Source: an uncultured Eubacteriales bacterium
Lineage (GTDB): Bacteria; Bacillota; Clostridia; Lachnospirales; Cellulosilyticaceae
Length of the DNA: 64,000 nt
Assembly: GCA_900551325.1 (NCBI GenBank)
Contig: URVM01000001.1
Location: forward strand, 401,161-465,160
Direction: 5' to 3'
The translations under genes and the position numbers were made by a program. Each line of letters begins with the position of its first letter. Within the stretch, counting starts at the first letter, position 1. Below, piece after piece: positions 1 through 9,387 of this stretch. The notes below the pieces were generated by a model that saw only the letters and a program-made list of their open reading frames with translations, was not told the origin of the DNA and made no database searches.

Positions 1-1054
1 CCATTCCACTTAGGAAACTATCCAAAATAACCTTTTTCCCTTCTCCACTTTCTACTATGGCTCCCATATTCATAGCATCTGTTATAAAGATAACTTCTCT
101 TTTATTAAACTTTTGTCTTATATACTCTCCCCACTTTGCTGATAAGGTAGCAGGTAATTCATCCATTTCTGGTACAACAATATGTCCTACCATTACAATA
201 TCTATTCCTTTGTCTACAGCTTCAAAAAATGGTACAAGCTCCTCTTTCTCTAGCTCTTTTATACTTTTATTAGCATAAGCCAACCCTCTATGACTGTCTT
301 CACTGGTATTACCATGGCCTGGAAAATGTTTAATAACAGGTTCTACCTTTTCTTCTTTTAACCCTTTAGCAAAAGCTATAACCATAGGTACTACTTCTTC
401 TTTCTTTGTACCAAAACTTCTATCTCCTATAACTGTATTTAAGGGATTATTAAATATATCTGCTACTGGTGCAAAATCCATATTAATGCCTAAGGAAGAA
501 AGTACCTTTCCCATACGTTTAGCTTCATTATAAGCCTTATTAACATCTTTACTTTTTCCTATTTCTTTAGCACTCACAAAGGGTACATCCACTATTTCTT
601 TATTATTTCCTAACCTACTTACCCTGCCTCCTTCCTCATCTATCCCTATCCAAAGTGGTATAGCTGCTGTTGTTTGCAAGTTTTCTATAAGTGCTATTGT
701 TTCTTCTTTAGTAGTAATATCTTGTTTAAACAGTACAATACCACCAACTTTATCTCTAATAGCTACACCTTCCTTAGCTTGCTGCACTGTAACAAAAAAT
801 AACTGTCCTATTTTTTCTTCTACAGTCATTTCTTCCATATACTTTCTTATTTTCATCTCTCTCTTTTCTTCTTCTGAAACTTCTCGCGACTTACTCTGTA
901 CTCTTTTATTACCTAATATCATTTTATTAGTTTCACTCTCATTAAAAGTTTGCATCTTCTCTTCTTCTATTTGCACTCTACTATTATTGGTACAGCCTCC
1001 TAATAAAGTTAATAGAATACCTATAAGTATAAACCCAACTATTTTTCTCCCCAT
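1..1054 (-). CDS. Glycoside hydrolase family 3 beta-N-acetylhexosaminidase lipoprotein (NagZ-like), 3' end cut by window edge
   Basis: The reading frame opens with ATG at 1054 after an AGAGGAG-type ribosome site and stays open to base 1, so about 351 residues are visible and the C-terminus is missing. The N-terminus is a lipoprotein signal with a hydrophobic stretch ending in LLGGC (Cys about 21), predicting an enzyme anchored outside the membrane. A variable, charged linker follows. The catalytic domain carries the NagZ signature KHFPGHG followed by a DSH motif, and near the edge ITDAMNMGAI, which holds the probable nucleophile Asp. NagZ-type GH3 enzymes remove N-acetylglucosamine from muropeptides or chitooligosaccharides; peptidoglycan turnover is inferred. 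Confident in family, not in substrate. Confidence 0.9.
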   Translation of the reverse strand, partial: MGRKIVGFILIGILLTLLGGCTNNSRVQIEEEKMQTFNESETNKMILGNKRVQSKSREVSEEEKREMKIRKYMEEMTVEEKIGQLFFVTVQQAKEGVAIRDKVGGIVLFKQDITTKEETIALIENLQTTAAIPLWIGIDEEGGRVSRLGNNKEIVDVPFVSAKEIGKSKDVNKAYNEAKRMGKVLSSLGINMDFAPVADIFNNPLNTVIGDRSFGTKKEEVVPMVIAFAKGLKEEKVEPVIKHFPGHGNTSEDSHRGLAYANKSIKELEKEELVPFFEAVDKGIDIVMVGHIVVPEMDELPATLSAKWGEYIRQKFNKREVIFITDAMNMGAIVESGEGKKVILDSFLSGM

Positions 1055-1160
1055 CTAAATCTCCTCTTTTCTCTTATAAACTGGTATAGTTACAAAAGTA
1101 TATATTTAATGTATAATACAATAAAAATATATTTTTATTTATTTGCAAAGAAGGTGTTTC

Positions 1161-1832
1161 ATGTCTACCGATTTTTCACTACAAGACATTCTCTATGACA
1201 AAACTTATGAATGTCCTGTATGCCACAACACTTTTACTTCAAAGGCTATTCGTACCGGTAAAAATAAGGTTCTTTCAACAGATATTGATCTTTATACACA
1301 TTATACTGTTGTAAACCCTCTTCTATACGATGCCATCTTATGTTCTGAGTGTGGCTACTGTAGTCTTTCAAAATCTTTTAACTCACTTCTTCCAACTCAA
1401 GTAAAATGGATTCGTGAGCAAGTAACAACAAAATATAAAAAACAAAACTTTAATCCTTACACTTCTCTAAATGAAGCTATTATTAAACACCAATTAGCCC
1501 TTGTTTCTAGCATCATAAAAAAGGGCAAAATAGGAGAACAAGCTTACATATGTTTACACATCGCTTGGCTTTTTCGTGATTTAAAAAATAGTACTCAAGA
1601 AAAAGTCTATTTAAAAAAAGCTTTAGATGGTTTAAAAACTGCATTAGAGACAGAAAATTTTCCTTTGTTTAATTTGGATGTATTTACAACCTCATATATT
1701 ATTGCTGCAATCTCATATTCTTTAGAAGATTATAGTACAGCTAGATCTTATTTAAATGATGTTATCTTAAATAGTACCGGTAAACTTAAAGACCGAGCAC
1801 TGACTTTAAAACAACTTCTTTTAGAACATTAG
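1161..1832 (+). CDS. DUF2225 family protein
   Basis: About 223 residues. The start is the ATG at 1161, preceded by AAGAAGGTG; an in-frame TTG lies 18 bases upstream but has no ribosome site. The N-terminus has a CPVC pair and, about 50 residues later, a CSECGYC motif, which together look like a zinc-ribbon metal site. Between them are DIDLYTHY and NPLLYD segments typical of DUF2225. The C-terminal half is helical and resembles short TPR-like repeats. The molecular role of the family is not established. It is transcribed alone and convergent with the ADP-ribosylglycohydrolase gene, sharing the terminator at about 1841-1893. Confidence 0.75.
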   Translation: MSTDFSLQDILYDKTYECPVCHNTFTSKAIRTGKNKVLSTDIDLYTHYTVVNPLLYDAILCSECGYCSLSKSFNSLLPTQVKWIREQVTTKYKKQNFNPYTSLNEAIIKHQLALVSSIIKKGKIGEQAYICLHIAWLFRDLKNSTQEKVYLKKALDGLKTALETENFPLFNLDVFTTSYIIAAISYSLEDYSTARSYLNDVILNSTGKLKDRALTLKQLLLEH

Positions 1833-1840
1833 TTTACAAA

Positions 1841-1893
1841 AGGCGTGATAGACAAATATCTTATGCAAATTAAGATATTTTACCTATCACGCC
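1841..1893. terminator. Bidirectional terminator between DUF2225 gene and ADP-ribosylglycohydrolase gene
   Basis: Arms AGGCGTGATAG (1841-1851) and CTATCACGCC (1884-1893) pair. A second nested pairing of AATATCTTA and TAAGATATT lies inside. The hairpin sits between two convergent stop codons. Confidence 0.75.
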
Positions 1894-1939
1894 CTTAATA
1901 TTTGTCCTCTTACTTAATTTTTATTAATAAGACTAGTTT

Positions 1940-3001
1940 CTACCATCCTGGATATCTCTTACACCACTCTTCATCATCTACATATCTTGTATATAAATCT
2001 TGAGCCATCTGCTCTACTTCCTTTTTCATATCCAAAACTTGTATATATTTAGGATTAATAGCTTCTACTCCTAATAAAGTTCCTAGAATATGTCCCGTAA
2101 TAGCTGCTACACTATTACTATTTCCTGTTTGATTAACAGCAAGCTTTAAGCCCTCTTCAAAACTTGTTTGACAAGCTAGGCTACAGTATACTCCCATAGC
2201 TAAAGCTTCATGAGCCATAAAGCCATCTCCAAAACTCGCCAGTTTCTCTGGTGTAGCTGGACCTTCTTTAGCTAATTCAATAGCTTTATTTAAGCTTTCT
2301 AAACATGCTTCATGACCTTCATACATTTTTAATCTTGCCATAGCCTTTTCTAAACTTTCATGTAGTGTAAAGCCTTCCAGTATATAAAAAATCAAAGTTG
2401 CCAATACACCCGAAGATAAGTAAGCTAAAGGATGTCCATGAGTAATTACTCCAACACGACTTCCTACTTCAAATACATCTTCTTCTGATTCTACTAAGCC
2501 TACTGGCGCTACTCTTATAACAGTTCCACATTTTTCACTATTATTGAGAGGTTTTTCTATTGTCCCCATTACCCCTTTTCCTAAAGATGTAATACATGTA
2601 ATTCCAGGTTCTCTATATCCATGTAACTTCTTTACTTTTACTAACCATCCATCATAGGATTTTGGATTCCAGTTTGGTGTTGAAAGTCCTTGGGTATAAA
2701 GCCATCTTAGATAAGCCCTAAATACAATAATAGCAGTATCTTTACATGTGCGACCTACACCTCTTTGATTGGTACGTACAATACTTCTTAATAACCCTTC
2801 TGCTGTAAATAAAGTAAGTTGTGTATCATCTGTAATAGTAGCTTCTTTACCTTCCATTGTTGCTAATAAATCAGTAATCCCACTTACTCCAAACTTTTCT
2901 TGTATTTGTTCATACTTCATAAATTTAACGGGTGCCCCAAATGCATCTCCAACTGCACCTCCTATTAAACATCCATAAAATTGCTCCTTACACCTTCTCA
3001 T
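1940..3001 (-). CDS. ADP-ribosylglycohydrolase (DraG/ARH) family protein with altered metal-site motif
   Basis: 353 residues from ATG 3001, which has GGGAGGTG six bases upstream; an in-frame TTG at 3031 has no such site. The family removes ADP-ribose from proteins, nucleic acids or small molecules using two divalent metals. The N-terminal motif is intact: GGAVGDAFGAP followed by ITDDTQLT, supplying the Thr-Asp-Asp ligands. The C-terminal motif, usually GDxDT or GDSDS, reads GNSNSVAA here, so both Asp ligands are Asn. The protein may therefore have weak or different metal use or be a non-catalytic binder. No ADP-ribosyltransferase gene is nearby. The gene stands alone, convergent with the DUF2225 gene. 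Confidence 0.85.
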   Translation of the reverse strand: MRRCKEQFYGCLIGGAVGDAFGAPVKFMKYEQIQEKFGVSGITDLLATMEGKEATITDDTQLTLFTAEGLLRSIVRTNQRGVGRTCKDTAIIVFRAYLRWLYTQGLSTPNWNPKSYDGWLVKVKKLHGYREPGITCITSLGKGVMGTIEKPLNNSEKCGTVIRVAPVGLVESEEDVFEVGSRVGVITHGHPLAYLSSGVLATLIFYILEGFTLHESLEKAMARLKMYEGHEACLESLNKAIELAKEGPATPEKLASFGDGFMAHEALAMGVYCSLACQTSFEEGLKLAVNQTGNSNSVAAITGHILGTLLGVEAINPKYIQVLDMKKEVEQMAQDLYTRYVDDEEWCKRYPGW

Positions 3002-3031
3002 ATATGGCACCTCCCAATCTATTTCTTTCAA

Positions 3032-3303
3032 TTCACCTTTGCATTACAAATGAATTTCTATCTTTTATGTAAGTTATTAAATATACCAAATACTGAGTTT
3101 TTTATTTAAACATTACTATTCATAGTTAATAATAACATTTTAACAATTACCTCTAACTTTTTCAATATTATACATAATATTATATATAGTATATTATATT
3201 TTGTTTAATATTGCCACTATTTTTATATAAGCTAATTCATTTTTATTCTATTTGCTTATAAACTAATAATCACTGAATATAATTAGCATTTCTACTATCA
3301 CTG
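3032..3303. other. AT-rich intergenic spacer without a recognisable gene
   Basis: About 270 bases, very AT-rich, with runs such as repeated TATTATA around 3170-3200. It must contain the promoter of the ADP-ribosylglycohydrolase gene, but no clear -35/-10 pair stands out. No ORF with a ribosome site was seen. Confidence 0.5.
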
Positions 3304-3352
3304 AAAAAAAGCCCATAAAAACTAGAGCTTTTTACACTAGTTTTCATAGACT
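3304..3352 (-). terminator. Intrinsic terminator of the ilv-leu operon
   Basis: On the minus strand the arms (3337-3352 and 3310-3325) form a 16-bp stem with three G-U wobbles, followed by a run of seven T. It lies just downstream of the ilvB1 stop codon. Confidence 0.85.
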
Positions 3353-3380
3353 TTCCTATTTAATAAAATCATTTTTTCAT

Positions 3381-5045
3381 TTACTCTAATATTAAATCAT
3401 TAATAGGAGCACCGGGTGCCACCATAGGAAGTACTTTTTCATTCTCTCCTACATAGCAATTTATAAGAACCGGTCCTTTGCTTTCCATAGCTTCCTTAAA
3501 TACTTGCCCAAATTCCTCTTGTGTATAAACATTATAACCTTTTATGAAATATGCTTCTGCAAGTTTGACAAAATCTGGACCTCTATCTAATGTCGTTTGT
3601 GAGTAGCGTCCCTCATAAAACATAGTTTGCCATTGGCGTACCATTCCTAATACCCCATTATTGAGTACAATAATAATAACAGGTACATTGTAATAAGATA
3701 TAGTTGCTAATTCATTACAGTTCATTCTAAAAGATCCATCACCAGCTATATGAACAACTCGCTTATTTGGTACACCTATTTGGGCGCCTATACTTGCCCC
3801 TGTACCATACCCCATAGTCCCTAAACCACCTGATGATATATAGGTACGTGGATTTACATATTTATAAAATTGAGCAGTCCACATTTGATGTTGACCAACC
3901 TCTGTTGTTAAGATGGCATTGCCTTCTGTGTGCTCATATACACTTTCAATAATAAATTGAGGGCGTAACTTATCATCACGTTGATAATCGTAACGAAACT
4001 CTGCCTTCCAATCATTTACACATTCTAACCACTCTGTATGATCTTGTTGATTAATAAGTTCATTTAAACTAATAAGTATTTCTTTTGCATCTCCTATAAT
4101 CGATGTAAAACTTGCTACATTTTTACTAATCTCAGCTGGGTCTATATCAATATGAATAATTTTTGCATTTGGGGCAAAACTTTCTACACTACTTGTTACA
4201 CGATCACTAAACCTTGCACCTATTGCAATGAGTAAATCACACTTAGTTGCTGCCATATTAGAAGCTTTGCTTCCATGCATTCCTATAAGACCTGTTGAAA
4301 GTCTATGGGTTTCTGGAAATCCCCCTATACCCATTAGTGATGTAGATACAGGTGATTGGATTTTTTCTGCAAACTCTAGAAGTTCTTTATTGGCACTACT
4401 TGATATAATACCTCCTCCACTATATATAAGAGGTCTTTCACTTTCTTTTATGAGCCTTACTGCTTCTTCTATATCTTTTTGTTTAATAGAGCATACTTGC
4501 CTACATACTCTTCTAGGTTCTTTATAAGTGTATTCTCCCATTGCAGCTGTAATATCTTTCGGGATATCAATAAGTACGGGACCTGGCCTTCCTGATTGTG
4601 CAATATAAAAAGCTTCTCTTATTATGTCCGCTAACTTATTCACATCTTTAACTATATAACTATGTTTTGTAATAGGCATAGTTATACCTGTAATATCTAC
4701 TTCTTGAAAACTATCTTTACCTAAAAGTGGTCTTCCTACGTTTCCTGTAATAGCTACTATAGGTACTGAATCCATATATGCTGTTGCTATTCCTGTTACT
4801 AAATTTGTAGCACCAGGACCAGATGTTGCAATGCAAATCCCAACTTTTCCAGTTGCTCTTGCATAGCCGTCAGCCGCGTGTGCTGCACCTTGTTCATGAG
4901 CCGTAAGAATATGATTGATTTTATCACTATATTTATATAGTGCATCATAAATATTAAGAACAGCTCCCCCCGGATAGCCAAATACAGTATCCACACCTTG
5001 CTCTAACAAACATTCCATTAATATTTGTGAACCATTAGCCTTCAT
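3381..5045 (-). CDS. ilvB: Acetolactate synthase, large (catalytic) subunit, distal copy
   Basis: 554 residues, the usual length. It condenses pyruvate with pyruvate or 2-oxobutyrate using thiamine diphosphate, FAD and Mg, the first common step of Val/Leu/Ile synthesis. Visible features are GYPGGAVL near the N-terminus, the catalytic Glu at about 51 (TAHEQGAAHA), the conserved SGPGATN loop, the ThDP-Mg motif beginning GDGSF at about 435 and ending NN, the specificity Trp at about 472 in VRQWQ, and the C-terminal lid VLPMVAPGA. All canonical residues are present, unlike the second copy at the head of this operon. The start has AGAGGAGGG upstream. It is the last gene of the ilv-leu operon, 33 bases after ilvD. 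Confidence 0.95.
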   Translation of the reverse strand: MKANGSQILMECLLEQGVDTVFGYPGGAVLNIYDALYKYSDKINHILTAHEQGAAHAADGYARATGKVGICIATSGPGATNLVTGIATAYMDSVPIVAITGNVGRPLLGKDSFQEVDITGITMPITKHSYIVKDVNKLADIIREAFYIAQSGRPGPVLIDIPKDITAAMGEYTYKEPRRVCRQVCSIKQKDIEEAVRLIKESERPLIYSGGGIISSSANKELLEFAEKIQSPVSTSLMGIGGFPETHRLSTGLIGMHGSKASNMAATKCDLLIAIGARFSDRVTSSVESFAPNAKIIHIDIDPAEISKNVASFTSIIGDAKEILISLNELINQQDHTEWLECVNDWKAEFRYDYQRDDKLRPQFIIESVYEHTEGNAILTTEVGQHQMWTAQFYKYVNPRTYISSGGLGTMGYGTGASIGAQIGVPNKRVVHIAGDGSFRMNCNELATISYYNVPVIIIVLNNGVLGMVRQWQTMFYEGRYSQTTLDRGPDFVKLAEAYFIKGYNVYTQEEFGQVFKEAMESKGPVLINCYVGENEKVLPMVAPGAPINDLILE

Positions 5046-5078
5046 ATTTTCCCTCCTCTAGATTAGTCTTATTTTTAT

Positions 5079-6740
5079 TTACCCCCTAAAAATTGCCCCT
5101 GTACTTGCTGATGTTACTTGCTTTGCATAACGAGCTAAATACCCATGCTTTACTTTTGGCTCTGGCTTTACCCAAACATTTCGTCTTTCTTCTATAATTT
5201 CTTCATCTACTAATAGATTTAATGTACATGCTTCCATATCAATTTGAATCATATCCCCGTTTTCTACTAAACCAATTAATCCACCTTCTGCAGCTTCCGG
5301 TGAAACATGGCCAATGCAAGCACCACGTGTGGCACCTGAAAAACGACCATCAGTAATAAGTGCAACATCTTTATCAAGGCCCATTCCTGCAAGTACTGCT
5401 GTAGGTGAAAGCATTTCCCTCATACCTGGTCCACCCTTTGGCCCTTCATAACGGATAACTACTACATCACCTTTTTCTATTTGACCACTTGTAATACCCG
5501 CTTTAGCTTCTTCTTCGCTATTAAATACTTTTGCAGGTCCTGTATGCTTAATCATTTCTTTAGCTACAGCTGAACGCTTTACTACACAAGAATCTGGTGC
5601 TAAATTCCCCCTAAGTACAGCTATACCTCCAGTTACACTATAAGGATTATGAATAGGACGAATAACCTGTTCATCTCTATTTACTACATTTGCAAGATTT
5701 GCTTTTACAGTTTCTCCCGTTACAGTTATAAGCTCTTCATGAAGAAGATTCTTTTTTGTTAACTCTTTCATAACAGCAGCTACACCACCAGCCTGATACA
5801 AATCTTCCATATGATGTGGGCCTGCTGGAGCCAACTTACAAAGATTAGGTGTACGACTACTAATTTCATTTGCCATATCTAGATTAATATTTACTCCTGC
5901 TTCATGAGCAATAGCTGGTAAATGAAGCATAGTATTTGTGCTACACCCTAAAGCCATATCTACAGTTAAAGCATTTTCAAACGCTTTATCATTTAAAATA
6001 TCACAAATTTTAATATCTTTTTCTACCATCTTCATAATAGCAAGACCTGTTTTTTTAGCAAGACGAACACGCTCTGCATATACGGCAGGAATACTTCCGT
6101 TACCTGGAAGGGCAATCCCTAATACTTCACTCATACAGTTCATACTATTTGCAGTAAACATACCTGAACATGAACCACAACCAGGGCAAGTATTTTCCTC
6201 AAATTCACAAAGTTCCTCTTCTGATATTTTACCTGAATTATAAGCTCCTACTGCCTCAAAAATAAGAGATAAACTTACTTTTTTGCCACCAACTGTTCCA
6301 GCTAGCATAGGCCCACCACTTACAACTGCTGTTGGTAAATTCATACGAGCAGCTCCCATAAGCATACCTGGTACAATTTTATCACAGTTAGGAACTAGAA
6401 CTAAGCCATCAAAGCCATGTGCCATAGCCATACATTCAATAGAATCTGCTATAAGCTCACGTGTTACTAATGAGTATCTCATTCCCTCATGTCCCATAGC
6501 TATCCCATCACATACACCAATAGCTGGAATTTCAATAGGTGTACCTCCTGCCATACGAACACCTGCTTTAACTGCTTCTGTAATACGATCAAGATGCATA
6601 TGCCCTGGCACAATTTCACTCTTTGCACTTACAATACCAATTAATGGCTGATTTAACTCTTCTTCTATATATCCCATTCCTTTAAATAAGGATCTATGTG
6701 GAGCCCTGTCTACACCTTTTTTTACAACGTCACTTCTCAT
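5079..6740 (-). CDS. ilvD: Dihydroxy-acid dehydratase
   Basis: 553 residues, full length. It dehydrates 2,3-dihydroxy-isovalerate and 2,3-dihydroxy-3-methylvalerate to the 2-oxo acids, the third step of Val/Ile synthesis, using an Fe-S cluster and Mg. Cluster cysteines are seen in [11 protein letters not shown] and in [19 protein letters not shown]. The C-terminal domain contains the RFSGATRG and GPKGGPGM motifs of the family. The start ATG follows AGAGGTGG. It lies downstream of ilvE across a 142-base gap that carries a strong hairpin, and is followed closely by ilvB1. Confidence 0.96.
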   Translation of the reverse strand: MRSDVVKKGVDRAPHRSLFKGMGYIEEELNQPLIGIVSAKSEIVPGHMHLDRITEAVKAGVRMAGGTPIEIPAIGVCDGIAMGHEGMRYSLVTRELIADSIECMAMAHGFDGLVLVPNCDKIVPGMLMGAARMNLPTAVVSGGPMLAGTVGGKKVSLSLIFEAVGAYNSGKISEEELCEFEENTCPGCGSCSGMFTANSMNCMSEVLGIALPGNGSIPAVYAERVRLAKKTGLAIMKMVEKDIKICDILNDKAFENALTVDMALGCSTNTMLHLPAIAHEAGVNINLDMANEISSRTPNLCKLAPAGPHHMEDLYQAGGVAAVMKELTKKNLLHEELITVTGETVKANLANVVNRDEQVIRPIHNPYSVTGGIAVLRGNLAPDSCVVKRSAVAKEMIKHTGPAKVFNSEEEAKAGITSGQIEKGDVVVIRYEGPKGGPGMREMLSPTAVLAGMGLDKDVALITDGRFSGATRGACIGHVSPEAAEGGLIGLVENGDMIQIDMEACTLNLLVDEEIIEERRNVWVKPEPKVKHGYLARYAKQVTSASTGAIFRG

Positions 6741-6810
6741 ACTCTGCCACCTCTATCCCTCAAGTTTTCTACTTTCTTTATATATAATTATTCATCTCAT
6801 TTATCTATGT

Positions 6811-6864
6811 AAAGTATGGGGTATAGCCTATTACACTAACCTAACACTACCATACCCCTACTTT
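6811..6864 (-). other. Strong intercistronic hairpin between ilvE and ilvD
   Basis: Arms 6811-6826 (AAAGTATGGGGTATAG) and 6849-6864 (ACCATACCCCTACTTT) pair with one bulge. No T-run follows in the direction of transcription, so it looks more like an mRNA-processing or stability element than a full terminator. Confidence 0.6.
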
Positions 6865-6882
6865 ATCTATTAGCTAACCAGA

Positions 6883-7758
6883 TTAAAAAATTTCTGTACC
6901 ATTCTCATTTGCATACACTTTAAATGCGGCTAAAATTTCTTTCGTTACTTTTCCTGCCACACCATTTCCAATAACACGTTCATCTACACTTGTTACAGGA
7001 ATAGCTTCTGCCGCTGTTCCTGTTAAGAAACATTCATCTGCACAATAAACATTAAATAAAGTAAATTCTTTTTCTACTACCGTATAACCAATCTTTCTTG
7101 CAAGTTCTATAACAGTACTTCTTGTAATACCATCTAAAATCCCTACATGAATAGGTGGTGTGTAGATCACATTATCTTTTACGATGAAAATATTATCTCC
7201 TGTACACTCTGCTACAATACCATCATGATTGAGCATTAAAGCTTCTGGTACACCTGCACGATTTGCTTCAATTTTAGCTAAAATATTATTTAAATAGTTT
7301 AATGACTTAACTTGAGGATCTACAATTGTTGCTTTATTTCTTCTTTGAACAGAAGTAATAATTGGCATACCTTTTGTATACATTTCTTCTGGATAAAGTG
7401 TAATACTTCCAGCTATACAAAATACTGTTGCCACTTTACAACTTTTTGGATTAAGCCCTAAGTCCCCTTTACCTCTTGTAATAACAAGACGTATATAACC
7501 ATCTCTTAAATTATTTTTTCTACATGTTTCAAGAAGTACCTCTGTCATCTCTTCTTTTGATAAAGGTATTTGTAGCATAATAGCTTTTGCTGCATTAAAT
7601 AATCTTTCGATATGTTCTTCACACTTAAATATTCTTCCGTTATAAACACGAATTCCTTCAAATACACCATCTCCGTAAAGTACACCATGGTCAAATACAG
7701 ATACTGTGGCCTCTTCTTCTGGTACATATTTACCATCTAAATATATAATTCTACTCAT
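6883..7758 (-). CDS. ilvE: Branched-chain amino-acid aminotransferase (class IV, PLP)
   Basis: 291 residues, fold-type IV aminotransferase. It transfers the amino group of glutamate to the 2-oxo acids of Val, Leu and Ile. Near the N-terminus it has SVFDHGVLYGDGVFEGIR, a hallmark of the family. The PLP lysine lies in the QVKSLNYLNNILAK segment and the phosphate-binding region in the C-terminal FLTGTAAEAIPV segment. The start has AAGGAGGA at good spacing. It follows leuB by about 40 bases in the ilv-leu operon. The class IV family also includes D-amino-acid aminotransferases, but the sequence and context fit IlvE. Confidence 0.94.
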   Translation of the reverse strand: MSRIIYLDGKYVPEEEATVSVFDHGVLYGDGVFEGIRVYNGRIFKCEEHIERLFNAAKAIMLQIPLSKEEMTEVLLETCRKNNLRDGYIRLVITRGKGDLGLNPKSCKVATVFCIAGSITLYPEEMYTKGMPIITSVQRRNKATIVDPQVKSLNYLNNILAKIEANRAGVPEALMLNHDGIVAECTGDNIFIVKDNVIYTPPIHVGILDGITRSTVIELARKIGYTVVEKEFTLFNVYCADECFLTGTAAEAIPVTSVDERVIGNGVAGKVTKEILAAFKVYANENGTEIF

Positions 7759-7798
7759 TTTAATTCCTCCTTGATAACTTTTCGTTATGTCTATTTAT

Positions 7799-8875
7799 TT
7801 AAAGGGCGTTACAAATTAAATCTCCCATTTCTTTTGTTCCTACTAAGGTGGTACCCTGACTCCAAATATCACCTGTTCTAAAACCTTTATCTAAGACAGC
7901 TTCTACTGCTTTTTCTATACTGACCGCTTCTTCTTCTAACCCTAAAGAATAACGTAATAGCATAGCTACTGATAAAATCGTTGCAATAGGATTGGCTTTA
8001 TTTTGTCCTGCTATATCTGGTGCACTTCCGTGACTTGGCTCATATAAACCTAAGCTTCCATCGCCTAAGCTTGCTGATGCTAACATACCTATAGAACCTG
8101 TTAACATACTTGCTTCATCCGATAAAATATCTCCGAACATATTACTTGTAATAATTACATCAAATTGTTTTGGATTGACTACCAACTGCATAGCTGCATT
8201 ATCTACGTACATAAAACTATATTCTACTTCTGGGAAATCCTTACTCACTTCTAAAGTTACTTCCCTCCAAAGTTTAGAGGTTGCAAGTACGTTGGCCTTA
8301 TCTACAACTACTACCTTTTTATGACGTTTCATAGCTGCTTCAAAGCCTACTCTTAATATACGTTCTATTTCCTCCACATTGTAATACTCCACATCTTCTG
8401 CATAAGTTGCCTTTGGGTTATCCATTACAGTACGTTCATGCTTTCCAAAGTAAATACCACTTGTTAACTCTCTTACGATAAGTAGATCTAGGGTATCACC
8501 TATAATCTCTTCCTTTAAAGGACTAGCACCTTTAAGTTGTTTATAAAGAATAGCTGGTCTAAGGTTAGCAAAAAGCTTTAAAGTCTCTCTTATTTTAAGA
8601 AGACCTTTTTCTGGTCTATCTCCACTAGAGGTAGTATCCCATTTAGGGCCACCTACAGCACCAAGTAGAACAGCATCACTTTCTATACATGCATCTATTG
8701 TAGCTTGCGGGAGTGAACTACCTGCAAGATCAATACCTATACCACCTATTAACTCTTCATTTAACTGAAAAGTATGATTGAACTTCTGTCCTACTTTTTC
8801 TAAAACCTTGATTGCTTCATTCATGATTTCTGGTCCAATGCCATCTCCTGGTAATGTAACAATTTTATAATTCAT
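7799..8875 (-). CDS. leuB: 3-Isopropylmalate dehydrogenase
   Basis: About 358 residues from ATG 8875. A GTG nine bases upstream is in frame, but the ribosome site GGAGTAGG is too close to it. The enzyme oxidises and decarboxylates 3-isopropylmalate with NAD in leucine synthesis. Seen are the N-terminal [11 protein letters not shown] motif, the [14 protein letters not shown] substrate loop, the VVDKANVL segment containing the catalytic Lys, and the [14 protein letters not shown] motif with the metal-binding aspartates. The C-terminal [12 protein letters not shown] segment is the NAD-binding region. It sits directly after leuD. Confidence 0.95.
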   Translation of the reverse strand: MNYKIVTLPGDGIGPEIMNEAIKVLEKVGQKFNHTFQLNEELIGGIGIDLAGSSLPQATIDACIESDAVLLGAVGGPKWDTTSSGDRPEKGLLKIRETLKLFANLRPAILYKQLKGASPLKEEIIGDTLDLLIVRELTSGIYFGKHERTVMDNPKATYAEDVEYYNVEEIERILRVGFEAAMKRHKKVVVVDKANVLATSKLWREVTLEVSKDFPEVEYSFMYVDNAAMQLVVNPKQFDVIITSNMFGDILSDEASMLTGSIGMLASASLGDGSLGLYEPSHGSAPDIAGQNKANPIATILSVAMLLRYSLGLEEEAVSIEKAVEAVLDKGFRTGDIWSQGTTLVGTKEMGDLICNAL

Positions 8876-8884
8876 CCTTTGCAC

Positions 8885-9376
8885 CTACTCCCTATTTTCT
8901 TTTACATAGTTTACAAGCCCATTTACTTCAATAATACGCTGCATAAACTCAGGGAAAGGTTGAGCTTTATAGCTCTTGCCCGTTGTTACATTATTAATAA
9001 TACCTGTACTAAAATCTACTTCTACTTGATCATTTCCACTTATGCCTTCTATTGCTTCTGGACATTCTAGTATAGGTAAACCAATATTAATAGCATTTCT
9101 ATAAAAAATGCGAGCAAAAGTTTTAGCAATAACACAAGATACACCTGAAGCTTTAATCGCAATAGGAGCATGTTCCCTTGAAGAACCACAACCAAAGTTT
9201 TTATCTGCTACAATAATATCTCCTATTTCTACCCTTTTACTAAATGTAGGATCTATATCTTCCATGCAGTATTTAGCAAGTTCATTTGGATCAGAGGTAT
9301 TTAAGTATCTTGCTGGTATAATAACGTCTGTATCTATATTGTCCCCGTATCTAAATACTTTTCCTGATGCTTTCAT
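8885..9376 (-). CDS. leuD: 3-Isopropylmalate dehydratase small subunit
   Basis: About 163 residues from ATG 9376, which has GGGGGA six bases upstream; the in-frame TTG at 9394 overlaps leuC and lacks a site. This is the short, archaeal/clostridial-type LeuD. It forms the swivel domain that completes the active site of LeuC and converts 2- to 3-isopropylmalate. The family motifs [15 protein letters not shown] and [12 protein letters not shown] are present, the latter with the substrate-binding Ser-Ser-Arg. It begins 11 bases after the leuC stop. Confidence 0.95.
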   Translation of the reverse strand: MKASGKVFRYGDNIDTDVIIPARYLNTSDPNELAKYCMEDIDPTFSKRVEIGDIIVADKNFGCGSSREHAPIAIKASGVSCVIAKTFARIFYRNAINIGLPILECPEAIEGISGNDQVEVDFSTGIINNVTTGKSYKAQPFPEFMQRIIEVNGLVNYVKENRE

Positions 9377-9387
9377 CTTTGTTCCCC

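Noticed and set aside
57..278. Plus-strand reading frame opposite the GH3 gene
   Set aside because: It lies antisense within a strongly supported coding region and has no ribosome site.
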